Source of the DNA: a bacterium | GTDB lineage: Bacteria; Patescibacteriota; Minisyncoccia; JAHIHE01; JAGLIN01 | Reading direction: 5' to 3' | Assembly: GCA_030638825.1 (NCBI GenBank) | Contig: DAOWDU010000056.1 | Location: 1 to 39,661, forward strand | DNA length: 39,661 bases | Shown: positions 25,419-32,108 of the stretch, in pieces | How the letters are laid out: the number at the start of each line of letters is the position of its first letter | Position numbering within the stretch: the first letter of the stretch is position 1 | Notes under the pieces: generated by a model | What the model was told of the DNA's origin: nothing | The model's database searches: none | The model's input: the letters and a program-made list of their open reading frames with translations, nothing else | Position numbers and translations under genes: made by a program

Positions 25419-28142
25419 ATGAATAAAGAACAAGCGAAAGAAAAAATTAAAAAGCTGGTGGAAAGATATAAAAAATTATCGGAAGTTGAGAAGAAAAGAT
25501 ATAATGAACAGCAGACAAAGGATCATTTTATCCGTCCTTTATTTGAAGCGTTGGGTTGGAATTTTGAGGAGGATGTTTGGCCAGAAACAGATGTCTCTGG
25601 CAAGAGAGTGGATTATGCTTTTAAGACCGATGGGATTACAAAATTTTTTATAGAAGCGAAAAAGATAGCTGTCAATTTAGACGAGGAAAAATGGGCGAAG
25701 CAGGCGATTGATTATTCTTGGCATAAATCTGTGCCTTGGGTTATTTTAACTGACTTTGAAGCGATTAAAATTTTTAATACCGAGTGGGACACTCCAGATA
25801 TTCAGAGCTGTCAGTTTATTGAAATACCATGGACTGAATATTTAACAAGCGAAAAGTTGTGGTGGTTGTCTAAAGAATCTTTTCAAAAAGGAATTTTAGA
25901 ACAAGAAGCGGACAAATTAAACCGTCGTCCTAAAAAAATTATTGATGAACAATTGGCGAAGGATCTAATTAGATGGCGAGATTTATTACGCAAAGATTTA
26001 GAAGGATATAATCTAAAAATTGACAAGCAAAAAATCGCTGAATATGTTCAGAAAATTTTAGACAGGTTGATTTTTATCAGGACGCTTGAAGACAGAAAAA
26101 TTGAAGATGTAATTTTACAGCCCCTGGCGAGAGAGTGGGAAGAAAAAGAGGGAGTTAAAGCAAATAAATTATTGTCCGCTTTGAATAAAACTTTTCGCAG
26201 AATTGACAAAACATATAATAGCGGACTATTTGCCGAAGGGGCTTGCGATTATTTGGGCGATAAAATAGATGGCGATGATAATACTTTTGTAGAGATTATC
26301 AATGAATTATACAAAACGAAAGACAAGGGAATCAGATATAACTTTGCCGACATCCCAGCGGATATCTTCGGCGGAATTTACGAACAGTATTTGGGTTATA
26401 TTCAAAAAGAGGATTTGAAACAAAAGAAAACAAGCAAGAGAAAATCGCAGGGGATTTATTACACTCCTCGCTATATTGTTGATTATATCGTTCAAAATAC
26501 TTTGGGCGAGGTTCTGAAAAATAAAACACCAAATGAAATCAGAAATCTTAAAATTCTAGATCCCGCTTGCGGTTCTGGTTCTTTTCTAATTACCGCTTAT
26601 CAATCCTTAATTGATTATTGGCAAAAACAGGATAGAAAACGATTTAAACAGGAAAGCGATAAATTAAGAAAAATAGAGCAGGCGTTTAAAAAGCGAAATG
26701 GCAATTTAATTTCTTCGCAGGAGAAAATGAGGATTTTGTTGAATAATATTTATGGCGTTGATTTGGACAAGGAAGCGGTTGAACTGGCAAAACTGAATTT
26801 GCTTATGAAAATGGTTGGCAGCAAAATCAAACTGCCGAAATTGGGCAGTAATATTCAAGAGGGCAATTCTTTAATTTCGGGGAGCGAGAAGGAATTGAAG
26901 AAGTATTTTGGGAGGGGATGGAAAAATAAGAAGGCGTTTGAGTGGAAGGGGAAGTTTGATGTAGTGATTGGGAACCCGCCGTATATACAATCAAGAAATT
27001 TAAATGATGAAGAAAGATATTTTTATTGGAATAAATATTTAACGGATACTAATCATTCTGATATCTATTCTTTTTTCATTGAAAGATCAATTGATTTACT
27101 AAACGAAAAAGGAGTTTTGGGATTCATAGTGCCAAGCACATGGCTACAACTTCCAAGTTTTAAATCTCTTAGAAAAAAGATTTTTAACGAGTGTAGGGTT
27201 TTAAATATATTGTTTTTTGCTGAAAATGTAAAAATATTTAATGATGCTCAAGTTTTAAATATAGTATTGATTTTACAAAAAGAATCAGATGAAAAATTTA
27301 TTCAAAGTCATTCTATAAATATAATAAAAGGAACAATTGATCAAAAAAATGTTTTATACGGTAAAATAAAACAAAAAGATATTAAAGCCGAAGAAGGATT
27401 TAATATCTTTACTAATCCTGTGCTTAGAAAAATATTAGATAAGATATTAAAATGTTCCGTTGATTTAATTTCTGTAAGCAAGATTGTTGGAGGTTTAAGA
27501 ACGGGAGATGATAATAAGTTTTTGAAAGGCAAATTTGATAATAAAGATGATAAAAAATTATTAAGAGGAAGAAATGTGGGACGCTATTATCTAAAATGGA
27601 ATAATGAATATGTTTGGTATAAACCAGAATTAATGAAAGTAAAACAGGCGGCAGCGCCAAAAGAGGCGAAAATTTTTGAGAACAAAGAAAAGTTGTTGAT
27701 TAGAATGATAACTGGCGACGCAATTGTGGCAACTTATGATAATAAGGGATATTATTTTTTGCAGGATAATCTTATTTTGCCTAAAGATAAATATGATGTT
27801 AAATATTTATTGTCAATTCTAAATTCAAAATTATCTAGATTTATAATCAAAAGCACGATGTCTAATATTGCCGTAACACAGTCATTGTTAAAAGTTTTCC
27901 CGATTTACAAAATAGATTTCTCTGACAAAAAAGAAAAAGCCAAGCATGACAAATTAGTAAAGTTGGCTGATGAGATGTTGAAACTAAATAAAGAGCTGCA
28001 AAAATTTGATCCGATGTTGGATGAGGTGGAGTATAAAGAGATAAAAGAAAAGATTGAAAAGACGGATAGGGAGATTGATGGGAGGGTTTTTGAGTTGTAT
28101 GGGTTGGGGGAAGAGGAGATTGGGATAATTGAGAAAAATTAA
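25419..28142 (+). CDS. Type IIG-like restriction-modification enzyme (nuclease-methyltransferase fusion)
   Basis: 907 residues. The N-terminal nuclease domain has the PD-(D/E)xK pattern D65... E79-A80-K81 (RVDYAF... FFIEAKK). The N6-adenine methyltransferase follows: motif I DPACGSGSF at 381-389 and catalytic motif IV NPPY at 519-522. The C-terminal part (from about 680, SKIVGGLRTGDDNKF... YYFLQDNLILP) resembles the TaqI-like target-recognition domain, and a coiled helix ends the protein. Such single-chain enzymes both methylate and cut DNA. A start near the ATG at 25419 gives a complete domain set. The nuclease residues are intact, so it is likely active; the target sequence cannot be predicted. 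Confidence 0.9.
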   Translation: MNKEQAKEKIKKLVERYKKLSEVEKKRYNEQQTKDHFIRPLFEALGWNFEEDVWPETDVSGKRVDYAFKTDGITKFFIEAKKIAVNLDEEKWAKQAIDYSWHKSVPWVILTDFEAIKIFNTEWDTPDIQSCQFIEIPWTEYLTSEKLWWLSKESFQKGILEQEADKLNRRPKKIIDEQLAKDLIRWRDLLRKDLEGYNLKIDKQKIAEYVQKILDRLIFIRTLEDRKIEDVILQPLAREWEEKEGVKANKLLSALNKTFRRIDKTYNSGLFAEGACDYLGDKIDGDDNTFVEIINELYKTKDKGIRYNFADIPADIFGGIYEQYLGYIQKEDLKQKKTSKRKSQGIYYTPRYIVDYIVQNTLGEVLKNKTPNEIRNLKILDPACGSGSFLITAYQSLIDYWQKQDRKRFKQESDKLRKIEQAFKKRNGNLISSQEKMRILLNNIYGVDLDKEAVELAKLNLLMKMVGSKIKLPKLGSNIQEGNSLISGSEKELKKYFGRGWKNKKAFEWKGKFDVVIGNPPYIQSRNLNDEERYFYWNKYLTDTNHSDIYSFFIERSIDLLNEKGVLGFIVPSTWLQLPSFKSLRKKIFNECRVLNILFFAENVKIFNDAQVLNIVLILQKESDEKFIQSHSINIIKGTIDQKNVLYGKIKQKDIKAEEGFNIFTNPVLRKILDKILKCSVDLISVSKIVGGLRTGDDNKFLKGKFDNKDDKKLLRGRNVGRYYLKWNNEYVWYKPELMKVKQAAAPKEAKIFENKEKLLIRMITGDAIVATYDNKGYYFLQDNLILPKDKYDVKYLLSILNSKLSRFIIKSTMSNIAVTQSLLKVFPIYKIDFSDKKEKAKHDKLVKLADEMLKLNKELQKFDPMLDEVEYKEIKEKIEKTDREIDGRVFELYGLGEEEIGIIEKN

Positions 28143-28157
28143 AACATAAATAAGAAT

Positions 28158-28952
28158 ATGACAATGTCTACAATAATTGGTGCTTTATATAATTGGCAAA
28201 CATTAGCTGGCTCAGCTATTGGGATTATTTTACCTATTACATTTTGGTATGCAAAAGAATTGTATGAAGCGAAAAAAGAACATGAAAAAAATTTGATTTA
28301 TTTAGAAAAGTATCTTGTTAATGCTGTAAATAGTATTTATGACACAAGATGCACTATTGAAAAATTTCTAAATAATCAATTTCAAAAGTTAAAAGAAAGT
28401 GTTGAAGCAAGAGGCGATAATTGCTATTCAGTAGATTACACATTTTTTCCTTTTATTGGAACAGAGTTTATTGATCATAAGATTTTATCAATAAATACCA
28501 AAAGTGGATATTTGGATAATAAAATGGCATTAGTATTAAGAAATTTAAAAGATTTTACTGTAAGCATAGATGATTCACGAAGACAATTTACTCATACTGT
28601 TGATACGAATAAGATGATGGCTTTACAAAAACTTAATCTGCCTTCTGTGCAGAACGGTATGTATAAAAAGAATTTGAAAGAATTTGAGGAAATGATTAGA
28701 GAAACAATATTAGATAAAAATACTAAAACTGTAATTTATACGCTTGTATCATCAAATATTGTATTATTAGAATTTAGTAAAATGGGAACAATAAAATGGA
28801 GAAGGAAATTTGCGAGAGTTTCTTTTAGATATTTCAAAAATAAGAAAGAGTTAAATAAATTCAAAGAAAGTGCTACGGATAGAATAGGCAGATATTTTAA
28901 AGAAAAAATAGATAAACAAATAGAAAATTTAGAAAAAGATTATAAAAAATAA
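28158..28952 (+). CDS. Unknown membrane-anchored protein downstream of the RM enzyme
   Basis: 264 residues that I do not recognise. One N-terminal membrane helix (~13-31, LAGSAIGIILPITFWYAK) is followed by a long, mostly helical cytoplasmic part with basic, Lys-rich segments and a coiled C-terminus (KIDKQIENLEKDYKK). It starts 15 bp after the restriction-modification gene, so the two are probably co-transcribed. A role in defence is possible from position alone. No Shine-Dalgarno is visible. Confidence 0.55.
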   Translation: MTMSTIIGALYNWQTLAGSAIGIILPITFWYAKELYEAKKEHEKNLIYLEKYLVNAVNSIYDTRCTIEKFLNNQFQKLKESVEARGDNCYSVDYTFFPFIGTEFIDHKILSINTKSGYLDNKMALVLRNLKDFTVSIDDSRRQFTHTVDTNKMMALQKLNLPSVQNGMYKKNLKEFEEMIRETILDKNTKTVIYTLVSSNIVLLEFSKMGTIKWRRKFARVSFRYFKNKKELNKFKESATDRIGRYFKEKIDKQIENLEKDYKK

Positions 28953-28999
28953 TAAATTACAAAATCAAATTCTAAAAACCAAAATAAAAAAACACGCGT

Positions 29000-29033
29000 G
29001 TCGTAGGGGCGGGTCGCGACCCGCCCCTACGAC
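29000..29033. repeat. REP palindrome (34 bp, perfect)
   Basis: GTCGTAGGGGCGGGTCG followed directly by its exact reverse complement. It lies 87 bp upstream of the RAYT gene, matches the GTAGGGGC... GCCCCTAC class of REP sequences, and has a GC content far above its surroundings. Confidence 0.93.
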
Positions 29034-29058
29034 GGGATAAAACGGAAATTATTACATT

Positions 29059-29076
29059 GCGACCCGCCCCTACGAC
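29059..29076. repeat. REP half-palindrome
   Basis: GCGACCCGCCCCTACGAC, identical to the right half of the palindrome at 29000-29033 plus the adjacent GC; the left half is missing. It lies between the full palindrome and the RAYT start. Confidence 0.88.
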
Positions 29077-29119
29077 AGCGGGATGAATTTCAAATTAAAA
29101 TGAATAATAAAAACAAAAA

Positions 29120-29686
29120 ATGCCAAACAAAAATTACAATCCCAAAATTCATCATCAATCAATGCGATTGAAAGATTATGATTATTCGCAAGACGGATAT
29201 TATTTTGTGACAATTTGTGTGAAAAATAAAACCGAATATTTTGGTGAAATAATCAACGGGAAAATGATTTTGAATGAATATGGAGAAATTGCGAAAAAAC
29301 AATGGTTATGGCTGACAGAACAATATAATTATGTAAAATTAGACGAATGGATTATCATGTTAAATCATCTGCACGGAATATTGATTATTGAAAATGGCAT
29401 TAAAAATATTGGAACAGATCGCGTTGTCGTAGGGGCAGGTCGCGACCTGCCCCTACGACCGCAAACGCAAAAAATCAAACCATTGTCTGAATTAATCGGC
29501 GCATTTAAAACTACATCATCAAATTTAATTCATCAGAACAGTTTATCCGAATTTCAATGGCAACGAAATTATTACGATCGCATTATCCGCAATGAAAAAG
29601 AATTAGATAAAATCAGAAAATACATTTTTGAGAATCCGTTAAAATGGGAATTAGACAGAAATAATCCAGAGAATTTATTTATGTAA
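29120..29686 (+). CDS. REP-associated tyrosine transposase (RAYT, Y1_Tnp family)
   Basis: 188 residues. The N-terminus (RLKDYDYSQDGYYFVTICVKN) and C-terminus (YYDRIIRNEKELDKIRKYIFENP) are diagnostic of RAYTs. The HUH metal-binding motif is N82-H83-L84-H85; the catalytic tyrosine is Y151 or Y152. These single-strand transposases recognise REP hairpins. Two REP sequences lie just upstream, and one perfect REP palindrome lies inside the gene at 29426-29459, adding VVVGAGRDLPLR (about 103-114) between the HUH region and the C-terminal helices without breaking the frame. The in-gene copy may alter activity. Both catalytic motifs are intact. Confidence 0.93.
   Translation: MPNKNYNPKIHHQSMRLKDYDYSQDGYYFVTICVKNKTEYFGEIINGKMILNEYGEIAKKQWLWLTEQYNYVKLDEWIIMLNHLHGILIIENGIKNIGTDRVVVGAGRDLPLRPQTQKIKPLSELIGAFKTTSSNLIHQNSLSEFQWQRNYYDRIIRNEKELDKIRKYIFENPLKWELDRNNPENLFM
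29426..29459. repeat. REP palindrome inside the RAYT gene
   Basis: A perfect 34-bp palindrome, GTCGTAGGGGCAGGTCG plus its reverse complement. It differs from the copy at 29000 by one position that is changed in both arms (GCGGG to GCAGG, with CCCGC to CCTGC), so pairing is kept. Confidence 0.92.
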
Positions 29687-29785
29687 ATTTTATTATCGGT
29701 AGTTTAGTCTCTACAGGAAAACATAAACAAATTCATAAGAATAGAAATGAAAGAGGAAAAATATAATATTTGAATTTAAAAACAT

Positions 29786-29808
29786 AATCGCCTTTAACGG
29801 CGATTTTT
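29786..29808 (+). terminator. Intrinsic terminator after the RAYT gene
   Basis: AATCGCC (29786-29792), loop TTTAAC, GGCGATT (29799-29805), then T. It lies 100 bp past the RAYT stop. The gene-free stretch 29687-30061 otherwise holds copy A of the two-hairpin element, a REP-like hairpin and the terminator of the opposite operon. Confidence 0.75.
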
Positions 29809-29891
29809 GTTATGACAAATTAGGGGATTCTTCACGAAAAATTTAGCATTTTATAAGGAATAAAAAAGAAAAAGCGTTTTCCTTTCTTCAA

Positions 29892-30006
29892 TTTTCCAAG
29901 TTTATCTTTTTTAAAAATCCCCCAGTCCCCTTTGCGAAAGGGGGAGACGAAAAAGATAAATTTAGAAAAACTCTTGAATAACTTATAACAAGTTTGAGAG
30001 TTTAAA
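29892..30006 (+). repeat. Two-hairpin structured element, copy A
   Basis: Hairpin 1: TTTTCCAAGTTTATCTTTT (from 29892) pairs with AAAAGATAAATTTAGAAAA (29951-29969); its loop contains a separate GC-rich hairpin (29917-29948). Hairpin 2: ACTCTT (from 29970) with GAGAGT (29996-30001), an imperfect stem. Copies B (30808) and C (32035) share both hairpins with compensatory changes and lie in the same orientation. Confidence 0.7.
29917..29948. repeat. Second REP-like hairpin, within copy A
   Basis: CCCCTTT (29927-29933), loop GCG, AAAGGGG (29937-29943), preceded by TCCCCCAGT. It resembles the AATCCCCC... GGGGG class of REP sequences, distinct from the GTAGGGGC type nearby. It sits in the loop of hairpin 1 of copy A and is absent from copies B and C. 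Confidence 0.65.
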
Positions 30007-30036
30007 AACAAAAGGCTCCACACAGAGTATGGAGCC
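30003..30036 (-). terminator. Intrinsic terminator of the HEPN/MNT operon
   Basis: On the minus strand GGCTCCA, a 9-nt loop, TGGAGCC, then TTTTGTTTTT. It lies 26 bp past the MNT stop. Confidence 0.85.
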
Positions 30037-30061
30037 AGCGAGTGTTCCTTGAAATAAAACA

Positions 30062-30403
30062 CTAACAATCTTTAATCGGGATTTCAATGCCAGTGGTTTT
30101 GATCTCGTGGATTAGAGAATTATATTTATCATTAAAATCCCGCGGACAGAAACCGATTGGTTCAATGGAATATTTCATATCAAAAATTTCTCGCTTTGAC
30201 CATAAATATTCCAATGCCTTCCAACTATTTTGAAATTTGGGAGAAACGACACAAATATCAACATCACTCCACTTATGTTGCTTGCCTTTGGCGTAAGATC
30301 CAAAAAGAATTACCTTTTTAATTGGCAATTTGTCGGCTCTTAAAATCTCAACAAACTCATCTATTTTGTTTATTACTCCTTTTGGTATTCTTTTTTTAGA
30401 CAT
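30062..30403 (-). CDS. Minimal nucleotidyltransferase (MNT), partner of the HEPN protein
   Basis: 113 residues. The nucleotidyltransferase signature is present: G35-S36-Y37-A38-K39-G40 followed by S46-D47-V48-D49, giving the two metal-binding aspartates. In HEPN/MNT modules this protein is the antitoxin and in studied cases acts by transferring nucleotides onto the HEPN toxin. Its ATG lies inside the end of the HEPN gene (31-bp overlap), so translation is coupled. Confidence 0.88.
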   Translation of the reverse strand: MSKKRIPKGVINKIDEFVEILRADKLPIKKVILFGSYAKGKQHKWSDVDICVVSPKFQNSWKALEYLWSKREIFDMKYSIEPIGFCPRDFNDKYNSLIHEIKTTGIEIPIKDC

Positions 30404-30771
30404 AAATATAATTCTTTAGAGATGTTAAAATATTCTTCAATATAAGATTTATCGCATTGTTTATAAAACGCGAATTTTATATCATCATAACGCTCAGCCA
30501 TATTAAATTTAGAAATAATCCTCAAGTTTTCTATTTGTTCATCTGTTAATTTCGCTTCCGCTAAAATCGCTAATTTTTTAAGATCATGAATATAAGGAAC
30601 TGGCTTCTCAGTTTGCTTGACTACTAATCCTTTCAATGATTTCTCCAAAGTCAAATGACAAAAGAAAAGACAAGCATCGTAGCGTTTCAATTTCAACAAC
30701 CCTTGAGCAGTCTCCCAATTTCTATCAGCCGATGTTTTCCAATAAGCGATTTGTTTTTCTAAATTACTCAT
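30373..30771 (-). CDS. HEPN-domain protein, likely toxin of a HEPN/MNT pair
   Basis: 132 residues, all-helical. The pattern AYWKTSADRNWETAQGLLKLKRYDACLFFCHLTLEKSLKGLV, then IHDLKKLA, is typical of the PF05168 HEPN family. I do not find the RX4-6H ribonuclease motif of the classical HEPN toxins, so RNase activity should not be assumed. It is first in a two-gene operon with the MNT gene. A perfect consensus promoter ends seven bases before its ATG, so the mRNA is probably leaderless. One copy of the two-hairpin element (30808-30874) abuts the promoter. Confidence 0.83.
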   Translation of the reverse strand: MSNLEKQIAYWKTSADRNWETAQGLLKLKRYDACLFFCHLTLEKSLKGLVVKQTEKPVPYIHDLKKLAILAEAKLTDEQIENLRIISKFNMAERYDDIKFAFYKQCDKSYIEEYFNISKELYLCLKKEYQKE

Positions 30772-30777
30772 AATCTA

Positions 30778-30806
30778 ATTATACTTTTATAAAAACCTAA
30801 TGTCAA
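30778..30806 (-). promoter_or_regulatory. Perfect consensus promoter of the HEPN/MNT operon, leaderless
   Basis: On the minus strand TTGACA (30806-30801), 17-bp spacer, TATAAT (30783-30778). The ATG is at 30771-30769, so the predicted transcription start is the A of the start codon. Confidence 0.88.
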
Positions 30807-30807
30807 T

Positions 30808-30874
30808 TCTTCCAAGTTTATCTTTTCAAAAGGTAAATTTAGAAAAGCTCTTAAATAAAAATTTGAGAGTTTAA
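30808..30874 (+). repeat. Two-hairpin structured element, copy B
   Basis: Hairpin 1: AAGTTTATCTTTT (30814-30826), one-base loop C, AAAAGGTAAATTT (30828-30840), 13 pairs with two G-U. Hairpin 2: CTCTTAAAT (30848-30856), loop AAAA, ATTTGAGAG (30861-30869), 9 pairs with one G-U. The best-formed of the three copies. Confidence 0.75.
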
Positions 30875-30911
30875 ACGCACATTGAAAAATTGAATAAATA
30901 AATTCTTTGGT

Positions 30912-31011
30912 GGCGAAATGGTTATTACTAAATATTTATCAGTAATAGCTAATTTGCCGCTAAGGAATAATCCTTGGCGAGTAAAATTTGGCCCATTTTA
31001 ATATAATGGGC
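30912..31011 (+). promoter_or_regulatory. Hairpin-rich leader of the 301-residue gene
   Basis: Three successive hairpins: a long imperfect one (30912-30929 with 30941-30960; core ATTACT/AGTAAT), AAGGA/TCCTT (30963-30976), and GCCCATT/AATGGGC (30991-30997 with 31005-31011), the last with TATAAT (31002-31007) in its loop and right arm. A weak promoter TTGGCG-N17-TTTAAT (30974-31002) overlaps. The last hairpin directly precedes the GAGGTG ribosome-binding site, so it could be an operator or control ribosome access. Confidence 0.5.
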
Positions 31012-31023
31012 GAGGTGAAGAAA

Positions 31024-31929
31024 ATGAACAATAAAAAATTTTTAGACATGTTAGACGTGTCAAAAAAAACAACCCTCACTCGTGAGGGAAAGTTAGAATA
31101 TGTTTACGAAAGATACGGGACTCCTCATCACTCTTTCCGTATCATGGAGTGGTCAGAGGAAATCGCCGCAGAGGAAATTACTTCTGATCTAAAGAGAGAA
31201 GGATTAGAGGGAATTCTTGGAGATTTCATTTATTTGGAATCACAGAACCTCAGCGCGTTCGCTTTGCCAGAGAATGTTGTCATCCGTCTTTCCGACGATG
31301 ACTGCGGCATCGTGACCAGAGGAGATTCCTTGATGATATTCTATCTTCTTCTCAAGGCTAAGTGGGTCTTCGGAGAAGGAAGAGGAGGGATCTTTGAAAC
31401 TTCTGACGGGCAAAAGTTTCTGGTTGGGGGATCAAAGGGGGACCCCTATACTACGAGTAGTATGTCCTTTTCTCCTCTTTCTGACGAGGAGGTTGATGAT
31501 TACATCAACCGAAAGGAAGAAGAAAAAAGAGCCGAAAAAGCTGCTTTGGAAGAAGCTCAGAAAATCAGGGAAGAGGAAAGGGAGAAAGAGTATCTCCAGT
31601 ATCGTTCTTCCATCCGTGGTCTCACGGAGGCCTTAGGGCTCAGTATCCTCGAGCGGAAGAATATTGCCACAAGCATGCCTCCCGCCTATATGGTTTGTAA
31701 GAATGTGGAGGATTTCTCAAACGACGAGTATCAAATGTCGTTTGAGCTTGTGGCTTCCTTCTGTTCACCAGAAGGTCCTTATGCCTTCCTCCGGAGTATT
31801 GTCAAATATGTCCGCCAGACAAACGACGGGCAGATTAGTAGGAAGGCTTGGGACAGTCTCAACCTTGACGATGCCTTGAATTTCGCTCATAAGGAGCGAG
31901 AAAGGTATGAGGAAAAAATGGATCGTTAG
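31024..31929 (+). CDS. Unknown 301-residue protein encoded by a hairpin-saturated gene
   Basis: 301 residues from the ATG at 31024, chosen because GAGGTG (31011-31016) is a good Shine-Dalgarno at the right distance, rare in this window; the TTG at 30988 is upstream of it. I do not recognise the protein. The N-terminal ~150 residues look globular (FRIMEWSEEIAAEEIT... DFIYLESQNLSAFALPENVVIRL); a highly charged coiled coil lies at about 155-195 (RKEEEKRAEKAALEEAQKIREEEREKEYLQ); a second globular part follows. No signal peptide or membrane helix. Two rows I counted have 53% and 43% G+C, above the neighbours, suggesting transfer. The coding DNA contains many perfect short-loop hairpins, for example at 31073-31088, 31448-31463, 31491-31510, 31716-31746 and 31757-31775. 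Confidence 0.65.
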   Translation: MNNKKFLDMLDVSKKTTLTREGKLEYVYERYGTPHHSFRIMEWSEEIAAEEITSDLKREGLEGILGDFIYLESQNLSAFALPENVVIRLSDDDCGIVTRGDSLMIFYLLLKAKWVFGEGRGGIFETSDGQKFLVGGSKGDPYTTSSMSFSPLSDEEVDDYINRKEEEKRAEKAALEEAQKIREEEREKEYLQYRSSIRGLTEALGLSILERKNIATSMPPAYMVCKNVEDFSNDEYQMSFELVASFCSPEGPYAFLRSIVKYVRQTNDGQISRKAWDSLNLDDALNFAHKERERYEEKMDR

Positions 31930-31956
31930 TAACGATTCCAAAAATTAACATTTTTT

Positions 31957-32030
31957 AGGAGCGGGAAAACAATGGCAAAAGAGAAACAATTTGTAAGAAA
32001 AGTTTCTTGATTATCTCGTCTCTCGCTCCT
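31957..32030 (+). promoter_or_regulatory. Hairpin enclosing a Shine-Dalgarno and 12-codon mini-ORF
   Basis: AGGAGCGGGA (31957-31966) pairs with TCTCGCTCCT (32021-32030). The left arm contains AGGAG, ten bases before the ATG of a 12-codon frame (31972-32010, product MAKEKQFVRKVS). The stem would hide the ribosome-binding site. Within the loop GAAAC and GTTTC can also pair. Whether the peptide is made is unknown. Confidence 0.35.
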
Positions 32031-32034
32031 CCAC

Positions 32035-32098
32035 TTTTCCAAGTTTATAAATTAATTTTATAAATTTAGAAAAATCCCTGAATAAAAAATTCGGAGAT
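32035..32098 (+). repeat. Two-hairpin structured element, copy C
   Basis: Hairpin 1: TTTTCCAAGTTTATAAA pairs with TTTATAAATTTAGAAAA (32035-32073), one C-A mismatch and one G-U. Hairpin 2: ATCCCTGAAT (32074-32083) with ATTCGGAGAT (32089-32098), one mismatch. The stem sequences differ from copies A and B while pairing is kept. Confidence 0.7.
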
Positions 32099-32108
32099 AT
32101 AAATCAGA

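Noticed and set aside
31394-31879. Two frames (80 and 71 residues) overlapping the 301-residue gene
   Set aside because: They overlap fully with a frame that has a Shine-Dalgarno and a protein-like coiled coil; kept in mind only as a sign of unusual composition.
29892-32098. Integron attC sites
   Set aside because: Each copy makes two separate adjacent hairpins rather than one long imperfect stem with R/L boxes, and no tyrosine integrase is in the window. The cassette-like layout is kept as a finding.
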